Origin: a bacterium
GTDB taxonomy: Bacteria > Patescibacteriota > Saccharimonadia > Saccharimonadales > Saccharimonadaceae
Direction of reading: 5' to 3'
Length of the DNA stretch: 64,000 nt
Assembly: GCA_030530825.1 (NCBI GenBank)
Contig: JAUMUF010000001.1
Location: forward strand, 1 to 64,000
Shown here: piece by piece, positions 34,887 through 44,134 of the stretch
Layout: every line of letters starts with the position of its first letter
Position numbering within the stretch: position 1 is the first letter of the stretch
The notes under the pieces: generated by a model
Told to the model about the DNA's origin: nothing
Database searches by the model: none
The model's input: the letters and a program-made list of their open reading frames with translations, nothing else
Translations under genes and position numbers: made by a program

Positions 34887-37394
34887 ATGAAAAGACTTGT
34901 GATTATTGATGGAAAAAGCGTTTTTTATCGCGGATATTATGCGATGGCGGGGTTGTCTACGAGCGACGGAACGCCGACGGGCGGAGTTTATGGCTTTGCC
35001 AGTCTCGCGTTTGAAGTGATAAGAAAATTAAAGCCAGATTATGTAGTGGTGGCTTGGGATAAGAAGGGGACTTCGATTTCTCGCAGGCTGGAGATTTTTC
35101 CTGAGTATAAGGCGGGGCGAAAAAAATCCCCCGACGATTTTTACGAGCAAATTCCCGTGCTTCACGATTTTCTCGCCACGCTCGGCTGGCCGCTCTTGGA
35201 GTGTGACGGATACGAGGCGGACGACATTCTTGGCACGCTCTCGCAAAAAGCCAACCAGCAAGGCATAGAATCTTGCCTAATCACAAGCGATCTTGATATG
35301 CTTCAATTGATTGACCACGACACCAAAGTTTTTGCGATGAAGCGCGGATTTTCACAGATTGAAGAGTTTGATTTAGAGTATTTCGAACAAAAATACGGCT
35401 TGAAACAGGCGCAATTCTTGGATCTTAAGGCACTTCAAGGTGATTCCAGCGACAATATCCCTGGCGTTCCTGGCATTGGCCCCAAAACTGCCACGGCATT
35501 GTTGCGTGAATTTTTCACTCTTGAAGGCATTTACGAAAATTTGGACAAAATTAAACCTGCTTGGAGAGCCAAACTTGAAGCGGGTCGCGACTCGGCGTTT
35601 ATGAGTAAAAAATTGGCGGAAATCTGGCTCGACGCTCCAGTAGAACTTGACCTGGAAGCGGCAGACATCCGCAACTTCAATTATCCGCTCGTTCTTGAAA
35701 CGCTTAAAAAATTGGAAATGCCCAGCCTTATTCTCAAAATTCCTGCTGAGATGAAGAAGGGCGGCGAAAATCCAAATCAAGCATCGCTTTTTGATGGAGC
35801 AATTGGGGCAATTGATAAGCAGCCTTTGCCAGAATTTTCTGAAAGCGATTTGCGCGAGTTCTTTGACTTTGAAGATTTTTCGAAATCGGGTCGAGATTTA
35901 GCGGAAATTTCAAAATCTCGCACGATTTTTTGGAGCGCCAAGGATGATTTTCACGCGCTGGCAAACGCCAATTTCGAGCCGGATTTTGACCAAATTTACG
36001 ACATCCAACAGATGGAATTTTTGCTCAATCCGCTGATTCGCGACAAAAGTTTGAGCGGAATTTTGAGCGCGCACGGCGATTTTGACTTCGACGAAAAAAA
36101 TCCACAGCAACGCCTAAAAGCGATGAAAATTATTTTCGAAAGTCAGCAAAAACGGCTCCAAAATTTGCCAGAAATTCGCCAAATCGCTGAAGATCTTGAC
36201 TTTCCGCTCGCCAAAATTCTCTTCAAAATGGAGCGCGCGGGCGTAAAAATTGACCCTGATTTTTTCCAAAAAGCGAGCCAAGAATTTGGTAAAAAAGTAG
36301 CAGAAACAGAGGCGGAAATCTTTGAATTGGCGGGGCAAGAATTTAATCCAGCCAGCCCACTTCAACTTTCAAAAATTCTCTTCGAAACGCTGGAACTTCC
36401 GACCAAAGGTATCAAAAAATCGCGGACTGGGTTTTCGACAGGCCAAAAAGAGTTGGATAAATTGCGCGGGCTTCATCCGATTATCGAGAAAATCGAGGAA
36501 TTTCGTGAATTTTCAAAACTCAAAAGCACTTATATCGACGCTTTACCCAAACTGGCGGACGCGGGCGGGCGGATTCACTCAACTTTTCATCAGGACGTGA
36601 CCAGCACGGGGCGGCTGAGTTCGACCAATCCTAATCTTCAGAATATTCCGATTCGCACCGAGTTGGGCAGAAGGATCAGGCGCGGATTTGTGGCTGAAAA
36701 GGGTAAAATTTTGGTGGCGGCTGACTATTCGCAATTCGAACTTCGACTTGCTGCTGTTTTGGCTGGCGACCAGAATTTGATTGAAGATTTTCGCGCTGAT
36801 CTGGACATTCACGCCAAAACTGCCGCTGAAATGTTCAAAATTCCGCTTGAAGAGGTCTCCGCTGACCAGCGTCGTGCCGCCAAAACGATCAACTTTGGTG
36901 TGCTTTATGGTATGAGCGCTCATCGGCTGGCGGGGGAACTCGGCACGACTTTTTTCGAGGCTAAGCATTTCATTGAGAATTACTTCGAAGTCAGAAAGCC
37001 CATCGCGGATTATATCGCGCACACGATTGAGCAGGCTGAAGCGGATGGTTTTGTCCAGACTTTATTTGGTCGCCGTCGCCCAACGCCAGATGTTAAATCT
37101 TCCAACTTTATGGTGCGAGAAGCCGCCAAGCGCGCCGCTGCCAATATGCCGATTCAGGGTACGGAAGCGGATCTGATGAAGCGGGCGATGATTGCCGTGG
37201 ATCGTGAGATTGTAGAAAAGGGTTTGGGGCAGCAAATTCTTCAAATTCACGACTCAATTTTGGTCGAAACAACGCCCGAAAATGCCGAAATTGTTTCGAA
37301 AATTCTCAAAACCGAGATGGAAAAAGTTTCGCCCGAGCTTGACATTCCGCTTAAGGTTGACGTAAAATGGGGTCAAAACTGGGAGGAAATTTAA
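34887..37394 (+). CDS. polA: DNA polymerase I, proofreading domain degenerate
   Basis: PolA fills gaps and removes RNA primers. The N-terminal 5'-3' exonuclease is intact (LVIIDGKSVFYRGYYAM, YEADDILGTL, LITSDLDMLQL, LQGDSSDNIPGVPGIGPKTA, to about residue 290). The middle region (about 300-420) lacks the DxE motif of the 3'-5' proofreading site and is shortened. The polymerase domain is complete: TGRLSSTNPNLQNIP, DYSQFELRLAAVLAGD, RRAAKTINFGVLYGMSAHRLA and QIHDSILVE. TATAAT at 34875-34880 lies 6 nt before ATG. Its TAA overlaps the next ATG by one base. Confidence 0.96.
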   Translation: MKRLVIIDGKSVFYRGYYAMAGLSTSDGTPTGGVYGFASLAFEVIRKLKPDYVVVAWDKKGTSISRRLEIFPEYKAGRKKSPDDFYEQIPVLHDFLATLGWPLLECDGYEADDILGTLSQKANQQGIESCLITSDLDMLQLIDHDTKVFAMKRGFSQIEEFDLEYFEQKYGLKQAQFLDLKALQGDSSDNIPGVPGIGPKTATALLREFFTLEGIYENLDKIKPAWRAKLEAGRDSAFMSKKLAEIWLDAPVELDLEAADIRNFNYPLVLETLKKLEMPSLILKIPAEMKKGGENPNQASLFDGAIGAIDKQPLPEFSESDLREFFDFEDFSKSGRDLAEISKSRTIFWSAKDDFHALANANFEPDFDQIYDIQQMEFLLNPLIRDKSLSGILSAHGDFDFDEKNPQQRLKAMKIIFESQQKRLQNLPEIRQIAEDLDFPLAKILFKMERAGVKIDPDFFQKASQEFGKKVAETEAEIFELAGQEFNPASPLQLSKILFETLELPTKGIKKSRTGFSTGQKELDKLRGLHPIIEKIEEFREFSKLKSTYIDALPKLADAGGRIHSTFHQDVTSTGRLSSTNPNLQNIPIRTELGRRIRRGFVAEKGKILVAADYSQFELRLAAVLAGDQNLIEDFRADLDIHAKTAAEMFKIPLEEVSADQRRAAKTINFGVLYGMSAHRLAGELGTTFFEAKHFIENYFEVRKPIADYIAHTIEQAEADGFVQTLFGRRRPTPDVKSSNFMVREAAKRAAANMPIQGTEADLMKRAMIAVDREIVEKGLGQQILQIHDSILVETTPENAEIVSKILKTEMEKVSPELDIPLKVDVKWGQNWEEI

Positions 37395-38578
37395 TGGAAA
37401 GATTTAAGTCAGTCAGTTATGAAACTGAAAAGTCGTTAGAATTGAGCAACCTTGGAAGTGGCAAAAAATCGCTAGAACTAAGCCTAGGTGGACAAAAAAT
37501 AGCTTTTTACGGTCGAGCAAACTTTGATCCTCAGACGATTAAAGGAGAGGCTAGGAAAATCTCCGAGTGGGAAAAGTTCAAACACTCTCCGGCAAATTTA
37601 AAAGACGATCTCGAATACCGAAGCGAAGAAGACGCTCGAATAAACAAAGATAGGAATTCGGAAACATATTTAAAATCCATAGAGAATCTAAATCCAAGAG
37701 AGTATATTAATTTCCTGAACGATTTCTTAAATAGCGATCTGGGCGAAGGAATCTTAGAAAGATCAGAAATTGACAGCTGGGAAGATATACGAGAATTATC
37801 TCCTCGCCAAGCCATGCTTTTATGTAGCAACACTGTCATTAAACTTCGAAATTACGACTGCAGCGAAATAACCCAAAGACACAGAAAAGCCGACAGTCTC
37901 ACGGCTTTAGATATATTTAATCATTTATCTAAAAATCGAGATCAACCTTTGGGCGTTTGTCGCAATTACACCGACATGACGAAGATTCTTTTTTTATCCA
38001 TAAAAAAGTTCCAAGTACCCGAAACTTCTCGCCTCAACAACACATTCTGTGAAGCAACCAGCGGTTACACACCTTTTGACATGACAGAGGAGTATAAAAC
38101 AAGAGGTCATAAGTGGAATAGATTTATGACATTTACCGATGAAGGTGTTGCCGAATGCTTTATAGACACAACCACCCAAGGAATCGATAAACCCACTACT
38201 CCTGAGGAAGGGCTTTTTATAGGATTTCAACTAAAAGAATCTACTATAGACTCTATAAGCGAGGCTATATTTAAAGAAAACCTAGAAACTTCCCATAATT
38301 TATCCGAAGAATCAATAAAAAATATCGAAAACCTCTATAAATATTACAAAGGAGCTTCATCAGCAATCTACAAGATTGTTCAAAAAGATCCAAAATATAA
38401 AGAAAAGCAGAGAATGAAAGATATTTTTATGCATGTATTGGTCAAAAATAATATATATTCAAAAATTCTTCATCAAAATGGACGGATGGCTGAAGAGGAT
38501 TTCGCCAAAGTGAAGAGGGTCTGCAAACGGGCTATCACATCCGGAAGAATGCGCGAAAATCTAAGGAATCATCTATAA
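37394..38578 (+). CDS. Transglutaminase-like cysteine-protease-fold protein (394 aa)
   Basis: A Cys-His-Asp set typical of the transglutaminase/papain-like superfamily is visible: PLGVCRNYTDM (Cys about 189), RGHKWNRFMTF (His about 239) and ECFIDTTT (Asp about 258). The flanks are charged and mostly helical, with no signal peptide, so it seems cytoplasmic or released by another route. ATG 37394 overlaps the polA stop (TAATG), with GGGAGG 7 nt upstream, and its stop abuts dut, so the three are co-translated. Substrate unknown; the fold call is from motif spacing. Confidence 0.65.
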   Translation: MERFKSVSYETEKSLELSNLGSGKKSLELSLGGQKIAFYGRANFDPQTIKGEARKISEWEKFKHSPANLKDDLEYRSEEDARINKDRNSETYLKSIENLNPREYINFLNDFLNSDLGEGILERSEIDSWEDIRELSPRQAMLLCSNTVIKLRNYDCSEITQRHRKADSLTALDIFNHLSKNRDQPLGVCRNYTDMTKILFLSIKKFQVPETSRLNNTFCEATSGYTPFDMTEEYKTRGHKWNRFMTFTDEGVAECFIDTTTQGIDKPTTPEEGLFIGFQLKESTIDSISEAIFKENLETSHNLSEESIKNIENLYKYYKGASSAIYKIVQKDPKYKEKQRMKDIFMHVLVKNNIYSKILHQNGRMAEEDFAKVKRVCKRAITSGRMRENLRNHL

Positions 38579-39013
38579 ATGAAAATCAAATTCAAAATCC
38601 TAAAATCCGGCGCACAAATCCCAGAATTCAAGACTGCCGAAGCAGCAGGCGCCGATCTTTGCGCCTGCTTGGATGCGCCAGTAACTTTGGAGCCGATGGA
38701 GAGAATGATGATTCCGCTTGGCTTTGCGATGGAAATTCCAGAAGGATTCGAGGCGCAAATCCGTGCCCGGTCAGGTCTCGCCATCAAACACGGCATCACG
38801 CTCATCAACGGCATCGGCACAATTGACGCAGATTATCGAGGTGAAGTCGGTGTGCTTTTGGTTAATCTCGGCACGGAGCCGTTCGAAATCACCCCCAAAA
38901 TGCGCATCGCTCAGATGGTCTTTGCTCGTTTCGAAACACCAAAAATCGAAATCACCGAAACTCTCACCCAATCCGCCCGTGGCGAGGGCGGCTTTGGCTC
39001 GACTGGACTTTAG
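38579..39013 (+). CDS. dut: dUTP diphosphatase
   Basis: A trimeric dUTPase that hydrolyses dUTP to dUMP, keeping uracil out of DNA. Five motifs appear: EAAGADLCACLD, RARSGLAIKHG, NGIGTIDADYRGEVGV, RIAQMVFARFE and the C-terminal RGEGGFGSTG. The 144-aa length is normal. Its ATG immediately follows the stop of the transglutaminase-like gene, and its link with polA fits DNA repair. Confidence 0.97.
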   Translation: MKIKFKILKSGAQIPEFKTAEAAGADLCACLDAPVTLEPMERMMIPLGFAMEIPEGFEAQIRARSGLAIKHGITLINGIGTIDADYRGEVGVLLVNLGTEPFEITPKMRIAQMVFARFETPKIEITETLTQSARGEGGFGSTGL

Positions 39014-39032
39014 ATAGTTTATTTTCGAAATA

Positions 39033-39061
39033 TTGACATTTTCTGCGCAAGATGTTATAAT
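39033..39061 (+). promoter_or_regulatory. Sigma70 promoter of the 39098 gene
   Basis: TTGACA (39033-39038), a 17-nt spacer and TATAAT (39056-39061). Confidence 0.8.
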
Positions 39062-39097
39062 CGCTCTATCTTTTTAAGAGGGGTGAGTAAATTAAAA

Positions 39098-39400
39098 ATG
39101 AATGTCTTTAAAAAACCTTTGCCGTCAACTTCACTCAATAAAATCGTAAATGCGATTTATGAAATGAAGTTCGAAGTTATCATCTTGTATAGTTTTCAGG
39201 ATTTTTTCAGCAAAACTGGTGAGATTAATGTCTATTTCGAGAAAGAGGTACCTCTGTCCTTTTACGATGATTTGTTCGAAAAGATGGACAAATTAGGATT
39301 TAATTGCTACGAAGGCAATCTTGATGAGTTCAAAATCGTAAATAGAATGAATGAAGAGAATAATTTTATGATCTTCATTAAATTCCGTAAGGACATTTGA
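39098..39400 (+). CDS. Hypothetical protein (100 aa)
   Basis: No family is recognised. It is a small alpha/beta protein with strands EVIILYSF and GEINVYFE. AAGAGGGG (39076-39083) lies 14 nt before ATG 39098; GTG 39083 is too close to that site, but spacing to the ATG is long, so the start is uncertain. Confidence 0.5.
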   Translation: MNVFKKPLPSTSLNKIVNAIYEMKFEVIILYSFQDFFSKTGEINVYFEKEVPLSFYDDLFEKMDKLGFNCYEGNLDEFKIVNRMNEENNFMIFIKFRKDI

Positions 39401-39462
39401 ATATTTTTCCGCTCCAAGAGGGCAGATTTTGTTTTTTCACAGAAAAGGGTTATAATTAAAAT

Positions 39463-40011
39463 ATGAATAACGCAAAAATCTTATGGATTGACCTGGAAAT
39501 GACCGGACTTCATCCCGAGGAGGATCGAATTTTGGAGGTGGCGGCGATTGCTACAGATTGGGATTTTAATGAAGTTGCCACTTTTGAGTCTGCCGTAAAA
39601 GTACCGAGCGATATTGTTGAAAGCCGTATGGTCGGTGAGTTTTGGGATAGTTTCTCTGAGGTGAGAGACGCTTTGAAGAAACAGAATCTTAATGCCGAGT
39701 TGGATTCTCAGCAAGTTGAAGAAAATCTGATTGAATTTATTAAAACCAACTTTACTGCCGCATTGGAAAATGGAGAAAAGATAATCTTGGGCGGAAATTC
39801 TATTCATCAAGATCGGCGCTTTATCAGGAATGAGTGGAAAAACCTCAATAAAATGCTCCATTATCGAATGCTTGATGTGTCGAGTTGGAAGTTGGTTTTT
39901 AGTGAAAAATTCGGGCGAGTTTTCGCCAAGCCTGAGGCTCATCGTGCGCTCGATGATATCAGGGGAAGCATTGAAGAATTAAAATTTTATCTAAAGAAAG
40001 TGAAAAAATGA
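39463..40011 (+). CDS. orn: Oligoribonuclease
   Basis: A DEDDh 3'-5' exonuclease that degrades 2-5 nt RNA to mononucleotides. Seen: LWIDLEMTGLHPEEDRILEVA (D-x-E), IILGGNSIHQDRRFIRNEWK (third Asp), YRMLDVSSWKLV and EAHRALDDIRGSIEEL with the His and last Asp. The 182-aa length fits Orn. TATAAT (39451-39456) lies 6 nt before ATG. Orn is scattered outside Proteobacteria and Actinobacteria. The next gene starts inside its stop (ATGA). Confidence 0.94.
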   Translation: MNNAKILWIDLEMTGLHPEEDRILEVAAIATDWDFNEVATFESAVKVPSDIVESRMVGEFWDSFSEVRDALKKQNLNAELDSQQVEENLIEFIKTNFTAALENGEKIILGGNSIHQDRRFIRNEWKNLNKMLHYRMLDVSSWKLVFSEKFGRVFAKPEAHRALDDIRGSIEELKFYLKKVKK

Positions 40012-40448
40012 AACGAGAAGAGTTGAAGAATTGGATTTTAAGCGAGTTTGAGGCAGTTGAGTGCGAGTTGCTGGAAGAGCAGAGAGCGGAAGTTTTCCGC
40101 GTGGATTTGGCCGTTCTGGCGGAGATTGCTCGTGTGAGATTGGCGGATCCAGCAGGTGATTTGGGCGATTTCGAAGCGGAAACTTTGAATAAAAGACTTA
40201 ATAAATTCGAAAATTCCGATGAAGGCAAGCCGATCTTTGCCGTGCTTGACTTGAGCGAGTATCCAGTAAGTATTGAGGTTAAAACAGGCGTGGCTCTTGC
40301 CAAAATACTCCGTGAGAAAGAAAGTGTCGTGCCATCAAAACTTCTGGCCGAGAGCGAGTGGAGCAGGATTATCGGCTTTGGGCAAGTTTCTGAAACAGAA
40401 GTCGATGATCTCTTGAGGCTTTCTTACAGATTGACTACAGAAGAATAA
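40008..40448 (+). CDS. Hypothetical protein coupled to orn (146 aa)
   Basis: It starts 4 bases before the end of orn, so translation is coupled. It is acidic, with helical ends and a middle strand region (FAVLDLSEYPVSIEV). It has one Cys and no membrane segment. No family is recognised. Confidence 0.55.
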   Translation: MKREELKNWILSEFEAVECELLEEQRAEVFRVDLAVLAEIARVRLADPAGDLGDFEAETLNKRLNKFENSDEGKPIFAVLDLSEYPVSIEVKTGVALAKILREKESVVPSKLLAESEWSRIIGFGQVSETEVDDLLRLSYRLTTEE

Positions 40449-40449
40449 T

Positions 40450-40478
40450 TTGACAAAATAATACATAAGCGTTATAAT
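40450..40478 (+). promoter_or_regulatory. Upstream promoter of a tandem pair
   Basis: TTGACA (40450-40455), a 17-nt spacer and perfect TATAAT (40473-40478). It begins right after the stop of the 40008 gene. Its start point falls inside the -35 of the next promoter. Confidence 0.75.
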
Positions 40479-40480
40479 AC

Positions 40481-40509
40481 TTGACATATTTGTTAAAGTG
40501 TGATATATT
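40481..40509 (+). promoter_or_regulatory. Downstream promoter of a tandem pair
   Basis: TTGACA (40481-40486), the spacer TATTTGTTAAAGTGTGA, and TATATT (40504-40509). The spacer end matches the promoter at 10876-10905. Confidence 0.75.
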
Positions 40510-40538
40510 TTATTTGAACTAAAAATTATAGGAGTTTT

Positions 40539-41254
40539 ATGAAAAAATATATCACAGCAGCAATTATGGTTGCCAGTTTTGCTTTGGCCGTAAATTCATT
40601 TACGCCAATCAAAGCGTCTGCAACTGAAGTAATCGCAGAATCTAATATTTGTAAAGGTGGTCGAGGAGAAGATCATCCGAAAATCGCTGAATTTATCTTG
40701 TTTATAGAGCAGAATTCGAGCGACGAGGAGATTCTTGAAAAGCTTACAGAGTTATTTCAGCTCAATTATTACCACAGTTGTACTGAAGAGGAAGTAGATA
40801 TTCTTCTTGAAAAGGCTAAATATCTTGTTGAACACATCAAAAAGAGCCGTGAAGATAAAAAGGCCGAAGAAGACAAGGCTATCGAAGATATGAAAAAAGA
40901 TCTCGAAGAAGAGCAGAAGAAAATCGAAGAAGAAGAAAAGGCTCGAGAAAAGGCTCTAGAAGAGCAGGCAAATCAAAACAATAAAGATGAGAACAAATCT
41001 GAGGAGAAGCCTGAAGAAAAACCTGAATAAAAGCCTGAGGAAACTCAACCCGCTCCACAAAGCGATGAGCCTAAGCAGGAATTCCAGCCCCAATTCCTCA
41101 AGAAGATACAGCGGATCGTCCTGTAATCTCTGCGCCTCAGACAGCAATAATTGCGCCAAACACAGGCTTCGAAGTTAAAAATCCTATTTTGGAAATTATC
41201 AGTGCTTCTACGGTTTTGTCGCTGGCAACATTCTTCTTGATTAAAAGAAAATAA
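40539..41254 (+). pseudogene. APNTGF-family surface protein, disrupted before its sorting tail
   Basis: A 163-aa frame starts at 40539 (AGGAG 7 nt upstream) with a signal peptide (about 1-29), a helical domain paralogous to the 30090 protein (SCTEEEVDILLEKAKYLVEH) and a Lys/Glu-rich coiled coil ending in EEKPEEKPE, then TAA (41028-41030). Past this stop the same frame continues KPEETQPAPQSDEPK; a second lesion, a frameshift near 41080-41100, leads to the frame with ADRPVISAPQTAIIAPNTGF and a hydrophobic end KRK at 41254. So a GAA-to-TAA change plus an indel cut off the tail. A truncated secreted protein may still be made. Confidence 0.7.
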
Positions 41255-41267
41255 TTACAAACAGCAT

Positions 41268-41302
41268 AATCAGTCCGAGAAATGATCGGGCTGATTTTAT
41301 TT
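41268..41302 (+). terminator. Terminator of the 40539 unit
   Basis: AATCAGTCCGA pairs with TCGGGCTGATT (one G-U), followed by TTATTT. Confidence 0.7.
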
Positions 41303-41339
41303 GTAAAAAAATGCCAAAAATGATATAATGATAAGCAAT

Positions 41340-42311
41340 ATGAATCCACAAGATTATCAAAATCAGCCACAAAATCCTTATCCTACTGAACAAAATCCGC
41401 TTTCTCCTGTTCAGCCTGCTCCGCAGCAATTTTACGGCGCGCAACCACAAGGAGCCCAGCAGGTTCCGCAAGGTTTCACACAAGTTCAAAATCCGTATGT
41501 TCAACCGATGGCCCAAAATCCACAGTATCAACCTATTTATCAGGATTATAGCAAGCCGGCGGGTGGCTTTGAGCAGATTTCTAATATCCAAAATCAGCCG
41601 CAGGCACAACCTTACGCTCAGCCAATAAGCCCTCAAGAAACTAAACTGCCAGAGGTTGTTCCTGAGCAATATCGCGCAACCGTAAGTCAAAATATCGAGA
41701 CTCAAAATCCATACACAGTCGACTATCTCGAGCGGATTGCTCCCAAGCAAGAAACACCATTCTGGACCAAGTGTAAAATGGCTTTGGCTGGCTTTCTTGG
41801 CGTGGCGCTTATTTTGGCGCTTGGAATTATGATTTTTGGCAGTCGTGGAGATGACGACAAGACGGCTACGCTTCGAATTTATTATAATCTAGAAGAAGCA
41901 AAATTGATCGCTAAAAAATATCAGCAAAAGATCAAGAATAGTGACCTCTCTGCTGATAATGCTGGAATTTCTTCGTCATTGACATCAGATCAGGAAGCAA
42001 TTGAAAAATATATGGTAGACAAAAAAATGGCTGTGCCTAAGGCGAGCGAAAAGAAAAAGAGTCAGGTTGCCCAACAGGTCGCACAAGAATACTTGGAACT
42101 CGACAAAAAAATCGAAGATGCCCATTTGGCGGGCAGAATGGATGAGAATTACTCGCGAGAATTCGGTTATCAATTGGTCTTGATTAAAGATTTGATTTCA
42201 AAAAACGCTAAATCGGTTGGCAAAAAAAGTCGCGAAAAACTCGAGCCAATCATTAAAAACCTCGATGTAGCGATAACTAAATTTGATAATTTCTTAAAAA
42301 ATTCGAAGTAA
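41340..42311 (+). CDS. Hypothetical single-pass membrane protein with Gln/Pro-rich N-terminus (323 aa)
   Basis: Residues 1-110 are low complexity (Gln, Pro, Asn, Tyr). One membrane helix (about 145-165, ALAGFLGVALILALGIMIF) precedes an extracytoplasmic-like, Lys-rich helical domain of about 150 residues. Such proteins usually keep the Pro/Gln part inside. ATG 41340 is chosen, because TATAAT at 41324-41329 overlaps the earlier ATG at 41328. Function unknown. Confidence 0.6.
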   Translation: MNPQDYQNQPQNPYPTEQNPLSPVQPAPQQFYGAQPQGAQQVPQGFTQVQNPYVQPMAQNPQYQPIYQDYSKPAGGFEQISNIQNQPQAQPYAQPISPQETKLPEVVPEQYRATVSQNIETQNPYTVDYLERIAPKQETPFWTKCKMALAGFLGVALILALGIMIFGSRGDDDKTATLRIYYNLEEAKLIAKKYQQKIKNSDLSADNAGISSSLTSDQEAIEKYMVDKKMAVPKASEKKKSQVAQQVAQEYLELDKKIEDAHLAGRMDENYSREFGYQLVLIKDLISKNAKSVGKKSREKLEPIIKNLDVAITKFDNFLKNSK

Positions 42312-42391
42312 TAAGAGTTTCCCTTGAAATTTCCAAATTAAAATTGGATCAGTGTTTTGATTTTTCTCTAAAAATTTGATAAAATGAGATT

Positions 42392-44134
42392 ATGAATAAC
42401 GCCGCAATGGATGAAATCCGCGCTCGCCTCAATATCGAGGATTTGGCGGCGGAATATCTTGAACTGCGCCGAGCGGGGCGGAATTTTAAGGCGCTTTCTC
42501 CTTGGACTAATGAGCGGACGCCTAGTTTTGTGGTCAGTCCGGAGAAGCAGATTTGGCACGATTTTTCCAGTGGGAAGGGTGGTGATATTTTTGGTTTCGT
42601 GATGGAATTTGAAGGGATGAATTTTCGTGAAGCGCTAGAATTTTTAGCCCGAAAAACAGGTGTGGAATTGCCAAGTTATGATGCGCAAAAAGCCAAACTT
42701 TTAGCAGAAAAAAAGCAAAGGCTCTACGAAATACTCAATATTGCTGCCAATTTTTATCAGCATTTTTTGGCGCGAACGCCAGAGGCTATGAAATATGTTT
42801 TCGAAAAGCGTAAGATGTCGCGCGAGATTGTTCGTGGTTTTAAGATTGGATATGCTCCAGAGAATGGGCGTGTTTTGACTGATTTTTTGCTTAAAAAAGG
42901 ATTTTCGAAAAAGGAGATTGACGAGGCGGGGCTACTCAACCGCTTTGGTGGCGATATTTTTAGGGGTAGAATGGTGATTTCACTTCAAGATTTGAGCGGG
43001 GCACCGGTTGGATTTACTGGGCGGATTTTGAAAGATGAGCCTAACTCTCCTAAATATCTCAACACGCCACAGACGCTACTTTATGATAAATCTTCTAATG
43101 TTTTTGCGATTTCTCATGCTAAAAATGCTATCAGAAAGGCCGGCTTTGCAGTGGTGGTTGAGGGTAATATGGATGCGATTGCTTCACATCAGGCTGGCGT
43201 AGAGAATGTGGTCGCGACTGCTGGGACGGCGATGACAGTCCGGCATCTCAAGACGATTGCGCGGTTTTCAAGTGATATTCGCCTTTGCTTTGACGCGGAT
43301 GATGCGGGTATTAAGGCTACTGAGCGCGCGATTACTTTAGCGCAGGAGGCTGGTGTTGAACTCTCTATTATCACTCTGGCAGATGCTGGGACTGACGCTA
43401 AAGATCCGGATGAATTGATCCAGAGAGATGCTGAAAAATGGAAAAATCTTCTTTCGAAGAGTAAGCCGGCTGTGGACTGGGTTTTTGATCAGTATGAAAA
43501 GAGGCTCGACATTTCAACCGCCTCCGGTAAGCGGCAGTTTTCCACAATTGCGCTTAAACTTGTGGAAAACTTGGGTGATCCTGTGGAAAAAGAGCATTAT
43601 TTGAATGAAATCTCTCGCCGAAGCGGTATTTCTCGAGAAGCACTTTTGGCAAAAAATGATGTTTCAAAGCCCAAACCTGAGCCTAAAAAGCGCCCCGTTA
43701 AGATTTCAAAAATTGAAAACCCGATCAAAGATGAATTCTTGTATGAAGACGACCTACTCGCGCTGGCGATTTCTCTGCCGGAACTCCGACCTAAATTAGC
43801 AGAAATCCCAGATGAATCGCTTCATTCTGAAGAAAAAAATCAGATTCTTCAAATATTAAAGCAAAATTCGCAAGATGATTTGAAAAATTTCGATAATTAT
43901 GTTAAAATTTTACTATTGAAAGCAGATGAACGGCTCGGCGGCATTAAAGAAAGTGCAGCCTCGGAAATGGAGCGTTTGGTGGACAAAGTTAAAACTCAAA
44001 ATTTACAAAAACGCAAAGAATCGCTTGATGCTCAACTCGAAGAAGCCGAAATTCAAGGAGATGATGCGGCGAAGATGGCGATTTTGGCAGAAATTATCAA
44101 ATTAAACAAGGAGTTAAAGAGTGGCAAAAAATGA
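42392..44134 (+). CDS. dnaG: DNA primase DnaG without zinc ligands
   Basis: DnaG makes RNA primers for replication. The N-terminal domain keeps its outline ([20 protein letters not shown], then [15 protein letters not shown]), but the zinc ligands of the usual CPFH ... CFGC layout are Ser, Thr, Asp and Ser, so zinc cannot bind there. The TOPRIM core is intact ([31 protein letters not shown]). A C-terminal helicase-binding region follows (about 440-580). TAAAAT lies 6 nt before ATG. The sigma factor gene overlaps its last 14 bases. Confidence 0.94.
   Translation: MNNAAMDEIRARLNIEDLAAEYLELRRAGRNFKALSPWTNERTPSFVVSPEKQIWHDFSSGKGGDIFGFVMEFEGMNFREALEFLARKTGVELPSYDAQKAKLLAEKKQRLYEILNIAANFYQHFLARTPEAMKYVFEKRKMSREIVRGFKIGYAPENGRVLTDFLLKKGFSKKEIDEAGLLNRFGGDIFRGRMVISLQDLSGAPVGFTGRILKDEPNSPKYLNTPQTLLYDKSSNVFAISHAKNAIRKAGFAVVVEGNMDAIASHQAGVENVVATAGTAMTVRHLKTIARFSSDIRLCFDADDAGIKATERAITLAQEAGVELSIITLADAGTDAKDPDELIQRDAEKWKNLLSKSKPAVDWVFDQYEKRLDISTASGKRQFSTIALKLVENLGDPVEKEHYLNEISRRSGISREALLAKNDVSKPKPEPKKRPVKISKIENPIKDEFLYEDDLLALAISLPELRPKLAEIPDESLHSEEKNQILQILKQNSQDDLKNFDNYVKILLLKADERLGGIKESAASEMERLVDKVKTQNLQKRKESLDAQLEEAEIQGDDAAKMAILAEIIKLNKELKSGKK

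Noticed and set aside
41028-41110. Programmed frameshift or read-through joining the 40539 gene to its tail
   Set aside because: Two separate lesions are needed, with no slippery heptamer or stimulatory structure obvious; decay is simpler.
42392-44134. UGA recoded as glycine (SR1/Gracilibacteria code)
   Set aside because: dnaG and the 53297 gene end at TGA at normal family lengths, and no gene needs TGA read-through.
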